NCBI GenBank assembly: GCA_023421735.1
Contig: JAEZSP010000031.1
Span: 1 to 64,000, forward strand
Reading direction: 5' to 3'
Source: Bacillota bacterium
GTDB taxonomy: Bacteria > Bacillota_A > Clostridia > Christensenellales > Aristaeellaceae
DNA: 64,000 nt
The translations under genes and the position numbers were made by a program. Of the stretch, positions 36,049-43,519 are shown piece after piece; within the stretch, counting starts at the first letter, position 1; the number at the start of each line of letters is the position of its first letter. A model generated the notes under the pieces. That model saw nothing but the letters and a program-made list of their open reading frames with translations. It was not told the origin of the DNA and did no database searches.

Positions 36049-36327
36049 ATGCACAGGTATCGGGTGACAAACAGGTTTTACGGGATGCTTGCGCTGTTGA
36101 TGTGCGCCGTGTTTTTGGCGAGCTTTTTTGTTGCGCGTGGACGGCTCATGCGCGCGATGGATTCCCTGACGCAGCGCAAGGCCGTGCGTACGAACGTTGC
36201 GGAATCGGTCGCAGGGCTTGAAGATGAGCTGGCTTACGCGGAGACGGACGAATACGTGGAGCAAGTGGCACGCGACGAATTGGGGCTCATCTATCCGGGC
36301 GAATATCGCTATGTCGGCGGTCAGTGA
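36049..36327 (+). CDS. divIC: Septum formation initiator (DivIC/FtsB-like)
   Basis: 92 residues, ATG after GGAGGG. One transmembrane segment (14-30) is followed by a coiled-coil stretch ('RLMRAMDSLTQRKAVRTNVAESVAGLEDELAYAE') and the conserved end 'VEQVARDELGLIYPGEYRY'. DivIC joins FtsL and DivIB at the division septum. The position after yabPQ agrees with the Bacillus order. Confidence 0.85.
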   Translation: MHRYRVTNRFYGMLALLMCAVFLASFFVARGRLMRAMDSLTQRKAVRTNVAESVAGLEDELAYAETDEYVEQVARDELGLIYPGEYRYVGGQ

Positions 36328-36349
36328 GCGAAAAAAATCGCAAGAAGCA

Positions 36350-36378
36350 TTGACATAGCGTAGCGCATGTGGTACAAT
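36350..36378 (+). promoter_or_regulatory. tRNA operon promoter
   Basis: TTGACA (36350-36355) and TACAAT (36373-36378) are 17 bases apart, 27 bases before the first tRNA. Confidence 0.85.
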
Positions 36379-36405
36379 ACCTTTTGTCGCCGGAAGGCGT
36401 CGCGT

Positions 36406-36482
<77 letters not shown>

Positions 36483-36519
36483 TATGCCAATTCTGATTCG
36501 TCGGGGTTGGCATTAATAA

Positions 36520-36596
36520 GGCGGCGTAGCTCAGCTGGCTAGAGCATTCGGTTCATACCCGGAGTGTCACTGGTTCGAATCCAGTCGCCGCTACCA
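36520..36596 (+). tRNA. Elongator tRNA-Met (CAT)
   Basis: 77 bases with encoded CCA. Acceptor GGCGGCG/CGCCGCT, D arm GCTCAGCTGGCTAGAGC, anticodon loop TTCATAC and T arm TGGTTCGAATCCA all fold. Similarity to the Bacillus elongator tRNA-Met over most of its length favours Met over the lysidine-modified tRNA-Ile2. Confidence 0.92.
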
Positions 36597-36600
36597 GCTA

Positions 36601-36638
36601 AAACCCTTGAAATCTTTGAGGTTTCGAGGGTTTTTTTT
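36601..36638 (+). terminator. Terminator of the tRNA operon
   Basis: AAACCCTTGAAA pairs with TTTCGAGGGTTT (36622-36633), followed by a run of eight T starting inside the arm. Confidence 0.85.
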
Positions 36639-36786
36639 ATCTCATCTTCTTGCGGATTACCCCCTTGTGCAACTTTTTTCTTTGGGGTATCATCAAAAAC
36701 TTCTCGATGCTCCGGCGTGCTTTTTTCAGGTGCTCATGATTCAGGTGCGTGTAGATGTTTGCTGTAGTCCGGTAATCCAGGATGGC
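36637..36786 (-). pseudogene. Remnant of a tyrosine recombinase (integrase) C-terminus
   Basis: The minus frame ends 'ILDYRTTANIYTHLNHEHLKKARRSIEKFL', closely resembling the end of phage and ICE integrases, where 'TT-x-x-x-Y-x-H' carries the catalytic tyrosine. Upstream residues of the frame do not look like an integrase, so only about 45 residues remain. It lies directly after tRNA-Met genes, the usual target of such enzymes. I cannot exclude chance resemblance. Confidence 0.5.
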
Positions 36787-37291
36787 CGAATTGGTGGGTC
36801 CGTCCCAGATTCTGTGTGAAGACGAAAGCTGCGGATAGGAACCAAATTGAGAGAGGGCGGCACAAGTTCCTGCTTGCCCGCCCTTAATTGCATTGCCGTA
36901 CAGACCGAGCGGTCTGTCGAGATTTGGATGTGTCATCGTTTACCCATTTGGGGTCAAATGGTTTGCGCGTTTTCTTTTTATCGCGCGGGAGAGCGGACTC
37001 AGCGCGGCGGACGCGGCTTGGAACGTGGTGCATGTGGGCATGAAGCAGGTGACGCTGACCGCTGCGGAACGGATGTTGCGGCTGTATCTTCTACAGAACC
37101 TTTATACTCTGGCGAGGCAGCGCTGACGGACAGGCCCTGTTCATGAAGGCGGATTCAGTGCGGGAGCAAGGTATGGCGCCCTTTGGGTGGTAAAGCTGGG
37201 GATCTGGCTGCAGCCAACCTTGACTTCCCACCGTCTGACCGCCTTTTACTTACACTTTTCGCCGCCTTTTTTTGACATTTTCAAAACGCCA
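36787..37291. other. Degenerate region between tRNA genes and polysaccharide island
   Basis: About 500 bases with no gene I can support. Open frames on both strands are short and lack ribosome binding sites. It is most likely decayed mobile-element DNA, judging from the integrase-like fragment beside it. Confidence 0.4.
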
Positions 37292-37319
37292 TTGACATTT
37301 TACAGTCAGGCAATATAAT
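37292..37319 (+). promoter_or_regulatory. Promoter of the polysaccharide island
   Basis: TTGACA (37292-37297) and TATAAT (37314-37319) are 16 bases apart. Another TTGACA lies at 37272. The transcript would have a leader of about 235 bases before the first gene. Confidence 0.75.
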
Positions 37320-37396
37320 GATAAGTATGTTTGGTGATCCATGGGTTCACGTGAAAGACAGACAAACGAATGCATATAGGGCGGCTTCCAATCGCT

Positions 37397-37456
37397 CGGA
37401 GGCTCAGAAATCCTTCATCTGGGTTACGTCGGCTCCGCGGAGCAGATGAGCCTCCG
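37397..37456 (+). promoter_or_regulatory. Structured leader element (possible attenuator)
   Basis: CGGAGGCTCA (37397-37406) pairs perfectly with TGAGCCTCCG (37447-37456). The 40 bases between contain the self-complementary GCTCCGCGGAGC. GATTTTAC follows. The pairing within a long untranslated leader suggests regulation of the downstream exporter genes. Confidence 0.5.
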
Positions 37457-37562
37457 GATTTTACAGCCGATTGATCGCAGCATATATGTTTGTCCACCAA
37501 ACGATTAACGACTCCGATTCAAAAAAGATGGATTCGCGGGTGTTAATCGAAGCAAGGAGATT

Positions 37563-38330
37563 ATGCATAAGCGTATTTTTAAGCACTGGTTTCTGTTAAA
37601 AGAACTGACGAAGCGCGACTTTAAGAAAAAGTACAAACGCACTGCGCTGGGGATTCTCTGGAGCATGTTGCTCCCGCTGCTCCAACTATTGATCATGTCC
37701 TGGGTATTTAAGGGGTTTTTTGGCAGGGATATGCCGCATTACACCATCTATCTTTTTTCGGGCACCCTGGTGTTTGCGTATTTCCGGGAGGCGACGGACA
37801 ACGGCATGTCGGCGTTGGAGTCCAACGCCGCAATTTTTTCCAAGGTGAACGTGCCTAAGTACATGTTCCTCTTATCCAAGAATGTGTCTGCGTTCATCAA
37901 CTTTGCTCTGACGCTGGTGATCTATTTCATCTTCGTGAGGGCGGATGGGTTGACGTTTTCTTGGCGATTTCTCCTGCTGCTCTACCCGATTTTCTGTCTG
38001 GTGGGATTCAATCTGGGATTGGGCATGATTCTTTCGGCGCTGCATGTTTTTTTTAAGGATATCAAGTATCTCTGGAGCGTGGCAATGGTGCTCATCAACT
38101 ATATGTCGGCCGTTTTCTACACACTGACCCCGTTCACTGAGGCCCAGCGACAGTTATTCCTGATCAATCCCGTGTATGATTACATCAGCTATTTCCGCAT
38201 GATCGTCATTGACGGACAAAGCCCCAACCTGCTTTCGCACGTTCTGTGCCTGGGCTACGCGCTTCTGGCGCTGGGGTTTGGTTTCTTTATATACCATAAA
38301 TACAATTATAAATTTTTATACTATATATAG
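37563..38330 (+). CDS. ABC-2 type polysaccharide exporter permease
   Basis: 255 residues, ATG after AAGGAG. 'LLKELTKRDFKKKYKRTALGILWSMLLPLLQLLIMSWVF' is the characteristic N-terminus of Wzm/TagG-type permeases. Six hydrophobic segments follow. It is only distantly similar to the permease at 6707. Eight bases separate it from the ATPase gene. Together they would export the glycan made by the genes to the right. Confidence 0.88.
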   Translation: MHKRIFKHWFLLKELTKRDFKKKYKRTALGILWSMLLPLLQLLIMSWVFKGFFGRDMPHYTIYLFSGTLVFAYFREATDNGMSALESNAAIFSKVNVPKYMFLLSKNVSAFINFALTLVIYFIFVRADGLTFSWRFLLLLYPIFCLVGFNLGLGMILSALHVFFKDIKYLWSVAMVLINYMSAVFYTLTPFTEAQRQLFLINPVYDYISYFRMIVIDGQSPNLLSHVLCLGYALLALGFGFFIYHKYNYKFLYYI

Positions 38331-38338
38331 GCGGGCAT

Positions 38339-39130
38339 ATGCAAATTGATGTAAAGGGAATCGCGGTCGAATACCTCATAGGAGATATCAAGGATATCGG
38401 CTTTAAGGACTATGTCATCCGTAAGCTTCAGGGGAAGACGGATCGTCGCGTCTTTCGCGCGCTCGATGACGTGAGCTTTTCGCTCTTAAAGGGCGATTTT
38501 TGCGGCGTAATCGGGACAAACGGGGCCGGCAAGACGACCCTCATGAAGGTGCTTTCCGGCATCATGCGCCCTTCCGAAGGCTGCGTGCGCGTGGAGGGCA
38601 ACGTCGCCGCGCTTCTGGAACTGGCCTCCGGCTTCGATAGCGACATGACCGTGCGAGAGAACTCGTTTCTGCGCGGCGCGATGCTCGGCTATACGGAAAA
38701 GTATATGAACGCGCTCTACGGGGACATCATCGCTTTCGCGGAGCTGGAAGAATTTCAGGACATGCCTTTTTCAAAGCTCTCCTCGGGCATGAAGTCCCGG
38801 CTCGCCTTTTCCATCGCATGCCTGGTCAACCCTGACATACTGATTCTAGACGAGGTGTTGGCAGTGGGCGACGCGGGTTTTCGCAAAAAGAGCGAGAACA
38901 AGATGATGGAGATTATTGAGAATGGCGCGATCACACTTCTGGTCTCCCATTCGGTGGATCAGGTGAAGAAACTCTGCAATAAGGTGCTCTGGATTGAAAA
39001 GGGACAGCAGATCATGTTCGGAGGAGTCGACGACGTCTGCCCCCGTTATGTGGAATACATCGAATCGGGCCGCAAGTGCCTCCCCAATGGCATCGTGCTG
39101 AAGCGCGACGCAAAAAAACCCCTGTCATGA
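38339..39130 (+). CDS. ABC polysaccharide exporter ATPase (short form)
   Basis: 263 residues. Walker A 'GTNGAGKTTLMK' near residue 61, signature 'LSSGMKSRLAFS' near 148, Walker B 'ILILDEVLAVGD' near 168 and the switch histidine in 'LLVSHSVDQ' are intact. Unlike the ATPase at 7588 it lacks the C-terminal glycan-binding domain, so export may be coupled to synthesis without end recognition. The start is the ATG at 38339, with a weak binding site. Confidence 0.9.
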   Translation: MQIDVKGIAVEYLIGDIKDIGFKDYVIRKLQGKTDRRVFRALDDVSFSLLKGDFCGVIGTNGAGKTTLMKVLSGIMRPSEGCVRVEGNVAALLELASGFDSDMTVRENSFLRGAMLGYTEKYMNALYGDIIAFAELEEFQDMPFSKLSSGMKSRLAFSIACLVNPDILILDEVLAVGDAGFRKKSENKMMEIIENGAITLLVSHSVDQVKKLCNKVLWIEKGQQIMFGGVDDVCPRYVEYIESGRKCLPNGIVLKRDAKKPLS

Positions 39131-39229
39131 GTTGAATGAAGCGCGCGTTTGAGCCATGGTCGGCGTGCGATTTTGATTACAGTGGCGCGCGGGATCGGGC
39201 GAACCCCCCCGCGGCGCGAGGAATGAGAG

Positions 39230-40228
39230 ATGTTACTTCTTACCATCGCAGTACCCGCGTATAACGCGGAGGATTGCCTTTCCCGCTGCCTCGATTCCCT
39301 GACGGACGTGCGCTTTGCCGACCGGATCGAGGTAATCGTTGTCAACGACGGTTCCACCGACGGGACCGGCCGGATCGTCGGGCGCTATGCGGCACGCCTG
39401 CCCGAGCGCTTTTCCGTGCGCAGCCAGCCAAACGGCGGTCACGGTGCGGCAGTGAACGCGGGTCTTGCCGCCGCGCGGGGCAAATATTTCCGGATTCTGG
39501 ACGCGGACGATTGGATGGACGCGGACGGGCTCGCGGCGCTTCTGGACGCGATGGAGGTGCTGGATCCCGATGTGTTCGTGGACGAGCGCATGGAGCGCTT
39601 CGCCGACCATGCCATCCGGATCGAACTGCCTTCCGATGTGCCCGCAGGCGAGCTGGTCGACTTTTCCACCCTGGGCGCGCCGCACTTTGCGCGGAATATC
39701 GACATGCATACCCTTACGGCGCGCACGTCCCTCCTGCGGGAACGGGGGATTGAACTCCTTGCGCACACCTATTATGTGGACATGCAATACGTCATCGGCG
39801 TGTCCTGCTTCGCCCGCACGGCGTGCCTGATCCGACGCACGGCGTACAACTACCAGCTGGGCGCGGACGGTCAGAGCGTGAACCCTCTGAACTTCGCGCG
39901 CAATTACGAGCAGCACAATCGCGTGCTCTTGGCATGCGTCGATTTTTTCCAAAAAAACGAGTCCACTATGCCCGCGGAACGTGTCGCCTGCGTTCGCCGC
40001 ATGCTGGCGCTTCTCGCCAATACCCAGTATAACATCGCATACATCTATAACCCGAACCGGAACGAGGGGAAGCGGCAGGCGCAGAGCCTCAGCCGTTACT
40101 TGAATCACCATATCCCGTGGCTCTCCCGCGCTACGAGGCGCAGGCGTGTGACGGGACAGGTGCTTCACGCGCTCGGGGTGGACTACGGCCGCCTCCAATG
40201 GCTTAAGGCCGCCGCGTGGCGCAGGTAA
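39230..40228 (+). CDS. Family 2 glycosyltransferase
   Basis: 332 residues. 'LTIAVPAYNAEDCLSRCLDSL' at the N-terminus, 'IEVIVVNDGSTDGTGRI' near 38 and 'RILDADDWMDADGL' near 88 (the DxD-type metal site) define a GT-A fold family 2 enzyme. The second half is helical and carries 'YYVDMQYVIGVSCFARTACLIRRTAYNYQLG', seen in many capsule transferases. The donor sugar cannot be read from sequence. It follows the exporter pair after 99 bases. Confidence 0.88.
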   Translation: MLLLTIAVPAYNAEDCLSRCLDSLTDVRFADRIEVIVVNDGSTDGTGRIVGRYAARLPERFSVRSQPNGGHGAAVNAGLAAARGKYFRILDADDWMDADGLAALLDAMEVLDPDVFVDERMERFADHAIRIELPSDVPAGELVDFSTLGAPHFARNIDMHTLTARTSLLRERGIELLAHTYYVDMQYVIGVSCFARTACLIRRTAYNYQLGADGQSVNPLNFARNYEQHNRVLLACVDFFQKNESTMPAERVACVRRMLALLANTQYNIAYIYNPNRNEGKRQAQSLSRYLNHHIPWLSRATRRRRVTGQVLHALGVDYGRLQWLKAAAWRR

Positions 40229-40425
40229 TCCCGAAATCACATCAGCAGAATGATCCGGATGTGAAAATGAAGAGATTCGCCGCACGCGCCATGCTGGAAT
40301 GTGCGGCCGCAGGGCGGCGCAGCTGCCCCGCTTTTTCGCGCCCTCGACGATTCTACGATTCCTTTTTTACCCTTGGGTTCGGACGGGTTTCACGATTTTT
40401 TCAGATCAATCATATGTTATATCTC

Positions 40426-40774
40426 TTGACAAACAGGTACGGATCCGTGACGAAGGCGATGGTGACCGCGTTTCAGGCGCAGAACGGGCTGGAGGGCGTG
40501 ACGGGAACCGTCGGGCCCTGGACGAGAGGCAATTTGAACGCGTCCACCGTCAGGAGGTTCTCGACGATGCGATACGGAACAGACAGCATGGCGGTGAAGG
40601 TTCTGCAGAACGACCTGAAGCGGTACGGGTACTTGAGCGTATCCCCTGACTGGCACGGTGCACCTCTCGCACACGGAAGCGGCTGCCAGGGCGTTCCAGG
40701 TGGAGAACGGATTGTCGGTCACGGGCGTTGCCGATCTCAAGACGGTGATCAGGTTGTACGGTAAAACCCAATAA
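40426..40774 (+). pseudogene. Frameshifted peptidoglycan-binding-domain protein
   Basis: The first frame reads 'VTKAMVTAFQAQNGLEGVTG' and 'DSMAVKVLQNDLKRYGYL', two peptidoglycan_binding_1 repeats. At about 40651 an extra T breaks it; removing that base restores 'PDGTVHLSHTEAAARAFQVE' and 'NGLSVTGVADLKTVIRLYG' up to a TAA at 40772-40774. The first repeat is also truncated at its 5' end. A perfect 12-base terminator follows. The remains suggest an inactivated cell-wall-binding protein or enzyme tail. Confidence 0.7.
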
Positions 40775-40787
40775 ACGCCGCGGGAGG

Positions 40788-40831
40788 ACTTCGCGCGTGT
40801 GTGAGTTTGCGTGGCACGCGCGAAGTTTTTC
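40788..40831 (+). terminator. Terminator closing the first polysaccharide transcription unit
   Basis: ACTTCGCGCGTG (40788-40799) pairs perfectly with CACGCGCGAAGT (40815-40826), followed by TTTTCTC. Confidence 0.85.
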
Positions 40832-41101
40832 TCACGGCTGACCAACGCAATCCCTCGCTCTATCCATCGGGAAATGCGCGGGGGGAGACAAAATGAGACA
40901 TTTGCGTGTTTCATATTGTAAGTGACGAGGGAAGCGTGGTTTTTTGCGAGAGTGCGCCGATCATTAACCGCAGTGATTCGCTTTCGATGAATCCTACGCC
41001 TATCGCATTTTGTCATGTACGGAAGATTGTCGCCCAGCCAATCGGGCACTTTGCGTCCACGCGCATCCCACGGCCAACGCATGAATGAAGAAAGTATGAA
41101 C

Positions 41102-41273
41102 CTCGGGAGGTTTGGAAAGCCGCAGCCCTCCATGTATAATCATTTTTACCGGCTTTGCCGGTGAAAATGGATTCGTCGCCGGGCGAGCATGCCCGCCCGG
41201 CGACGAATTAGTTCATGTACCCGGATTTCGCTCAAAATTTTTGTGAGAAAATTTAGAAATCCGGTTCCTCGTT
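41102..41273 (-). repeat. 172-bp multi-hairpin repeat, family 2 copy F
   Basis: Read on the minus strand it starts AACGAGGAACCGGATTTC and ends in GGAGGGCTGCGG... CTCCC. Four hairpins are visible, including a perfect 14-base arm (TTCGTCGCCGGGCG with its complement) and ACCGGC-AAA-GCCGGT. A copy of exactly the same length lies on the plus strand at 50504-50675. No coding frame is conserved between the two. Confidence 0.75.
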
Positions 41274-41333
41274 CCTTTGGGTTGTGTATGAACGTAGTTC
41301 ATACGCAAGCCCTGACGCGCATCCACAGTACGG

Positions 41334-41362
41334 TTGACTTTTGGGGAGTGCCGGTCTATACT
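41334..41362 (+). promoter_or_regulatory. Promoter of the galactofuranosyl operon
   Basis: TTGACT (41334-41339) and TATACT (41357-41362) are 17 bases apart. The leader to the glycosyltransferase would be about 340 bases. Confidence 0.7.
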
Positions 41363-41520
41363 ATTATGCAATGGGCAAATGCGGATTTGCTGCCGCATGA
41401 ACATAACAGAGCGCCGGATTCGGTTCCTATTGTAACTGCGTTCTGCAAAAAGGCGGGTCAGCATGATCGATTTACATGTAAGAATTTCCGCATTTCTACC
41501 GATTCTGGCACAATGGCATC

Positions 41521-41560
41521 AAAATGCGCGACCTCAAATGGGAGAATCGCGCATTTTGAT
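41521..41560 (+). terminator. Hairpin in the leader of the galactofuranosyl operon
   Basis: AAAATGCGCGA (41521-41531) pairs perfectly with TCGCGCATTTT (41547-41557). It lies between the promoter and the first gene, so it may act as an attenuator rather than a simple terminator. No other gene is visible between 40832 and 41707 apart from the repeat. Confidence 0.5.
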
Positions 41561-41707
41561 TTGTGTTGATTGAGTGCCATCTTGAATAATGGCGCAAGAA
41601 ACCCGTAGCAGCCAAGGCCTGTTCTTTGCGGGACGTATTTGTACGCCACTTCAAATAGAAGGCTTATAAACACAAAAATCATATACGACGGAAGTGATGG
41701 TAAAATT

Positions 41708-43501
41708 ATGGTTCTGCAGCGCATCGTCTATCCAACGGGAGCTACATTTGAAGAAGACATGTATATTCGTCGGGATTGGAACGGCGTTGCCCTCATCGGC
41801 GAAGAGCGCACCATGCGGACATTCGACAATCTGAATGTTGTGAAGTTTGACACATACTTCAATACGTTTTCCCTCGCAAAGTGGAAAAAGTATACGAATC
41901 TCGATCGAGTCATGTTGCGCATCGACATCCAGGGCAAGGCACGGATCACGCTCACGCAGATGAATCTGCACGGCTTCGATGTCGACGAGTACATCGTGCA
42001 TTCTCAGATCGTCTCTGGGGCCGAGCGCACGACGTTTACCATTCCGTATCCACCCTGTGACGGGAACGACGCGCTCAGCTTCCGCATCCGGCCGCTGGAG
42101 AAGGATCTGCATGTCTATGGCGGCGCGTATATCACCGACATGGACGAGGCAGCGCTGCCGGAGGTTAATATTGCGCTTGCGATATGTACCTACAAGCGCG
42201 AGGACTATATCGCCAATAACCTCGAGATGCTTCAAAGGCACGTCTTTGGGGACGAAACCTCGTTCCTCCGCGGGCACGTGCGCGTCTATATCTCCGACAA
42301 TGGACAAACCTTGGATGCGAAGGCGCTCTCAAATGAGAACGTGCGCATCTTTCCCAATAAGAACAGCGGCGGCTCCGGCGGGTTTAGCAGGGGCGCCATC
42401 CAGGCGATGAGCGACCCGACATATGAACCCACGCACATCATCCTGATGGACGACGACATCACGTTCGATCAGTACGCGCTGGAGCGCACATACTCGTTTC
42501 TCCGGCTGATGAAGCCGGAGTACCACATCAGCCTTCTGGGCGGCGCCATGTTTCGCACGGACAGGAGATTCATCCAGCACGCGGCGGGCGAGACTCATAC
42601 CCTCAGCGGCATCACGTTCAACAAGGCCGGCTATAACATGTACAACATCTTGGACATCATGCGCAACGAGGTCGAGGAAAAGATCAACTATCTCGGCTGG
42701 TGGTACTGCTGCATTCCCGTCGATCTGTTCAAAAAACGCCAGTACTCCTTGCCGCTGTTTGTACAGTACGACGACATCGAGTTCAGCCTCCGGAACAACG
42801 ATGTCCCCAAGATTACGCTCAACGGTATCTGCGTCTGGCACATCCCCTTCGACAAGAAATGGTCCGGAATGAAGAACTATTACACGATCCGCAATCGCGC
42901 CATCGTCAACTGCATGTACTTCGATGGGTTCACCAAGAAGTGGTTCAAACGCCAGCTGTTTCGCGAGTGCGTCCGCAAGACGCTTCAGTACAGTTTCAAG
43001 GAGGCGAATCTCGCGCTCATGGCGGCCGAGGACTTTCTGAAGGGCATGTCCTGGCTCAGGGAACAGGATCCCGTGGCGCTGAATACCGCGGTCTCCGCGA
43101 TGAGCGACAAACTTCAGCCCCTCGAGCGTCTGCCCATTTTATATGATCCACGCAAGCTCAAACGCAATGATGAAATCGACACCCGGCAATGGAGGCGCCT
43201 GTTCAGGTGGATGACGCTGAACGGCTGGCTGCTTCCCGCGAACCGGACCGCCATCGTGGAAATTGACAATCCCCAGTTCCAGTTCCTGTTTCGCGTGCGC
43301 GGCGTGCTGAAGTACGACGATGCGACAAGCAAGGGTATCGTCGTCGAGAAGAGCTATCGCGAGGCATTTCGCATCGCGCGCCGGCTTTTGAAGGTGTTCG
43401 GGCTGATCGACCTGAAATTCAATCAGGTCGTTCAGGAGTATCAAAAGACGCACGACGAGGTGATCTCTGAAGAATTCTGGAAGCGCTTTCTGAATTTTTA
43501 A
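41708..43501 (+). CDS. GlfT2-like galactofuranosyltransferase
   Basis: 597 residues. The layout matches mycobacterial GlfT2: an N-terminal beta-rich domain ('FDTYFNTFSLAKWKKYTNLDRVMLRI', 'VYGGAY'), a GT-A domain starting 'NIALAICTYKREDYIANNLEML', 'NKNSGGSGGFSRG' near 217, the metal site 'LMDDDITF' near 247, 'NYLGWWYCCIPV', 'VQYDDIEFSLR' near 353 and the catalytic-base region 'WHIPFDKKW' near 377, then a helical C-terminus. It would polymerise galactofuranose from UDP-Galf, which agrees with glf downstream. The start is uncertain: the ATG at 41708 has only a weak site, and the open frame extends 23 codons upstream. Confidence 0.85.
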   Translation: MVLQRIVYPTGATFEEDMYIRRDWNGVALIGEERTMRTFDNLNVVKFDTYFNTFSLAKWKKYTNLDRVMLRIDIQGKARITLTQMNLHGFDVDEYIVHSQIVSGAERTTFTIPYPPCDGNDALSFRIRPLEKDLHVYGGAYITDMDEAALPEVNIALAICTYKREDYIANNLEMLQRHVFGDETSFLRGHVRVYISDNGQTLDAKALSNENVRIFPNKNSGGSGGFSRGAIQAMSDPTYEPTHIILMDDDITFDQYALERTYSFLRLMKPEYHISLLGGAMFRTDRRFIQHAAGETHTLSGITFNKAGYNMYNILDIMRNEVEEKINYLGWWYCCIPVDLFKKRQYSLPLFVQYDDIEFSLRNNDVPKITLNGICVWHIPFDKKWSGMKNYYTIRNRAIVNCMYFDGFTKKWFKRQLFRECVRKTLQYSFKEANLALMAAEDFLKGMSWLREQDPVALNTAVSAMSDKLQPLERLPILYDPRKLKRNDEIDTRQWRRLFRWMTLNGWLLPANRTAIVEIDNPQFQFLFRVRGVLKYDDATSKGIVVEKSYREAFRIARRLLKVFGLIDLKFNQVVQEYQKTHDEVISEEFWKRFLNF

Positions 43502-43519
43502 ATAATGGTGGGAAACGAA

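Noticed and set aside
36520..36596. tRNA-Ile2 (lysidine-modified CAT) interpretation
   Set aside because: Body sequence follows the Bacillus elongator tRNA-Met pattern closely, so elongator Met is preferred.
36893..37126. 77-residue plus frame near the tRNA genes
   Set aside because: No ribosome binding site, no homologous pattern and a position in decayed sequence.
37397..37456. Known riboswitch in the leader of the glycan island
   Set aside because: I could not match conserved core sequences of any riboswitch class I know; kept only as an unassigned structured leader.
39233..40285. 350-residue minus-strand open frame opposite the GT2 gene
   Set aside because: The plus frame is an unmistakable family 2 glycosyltransferase; the minus frame has no domain.
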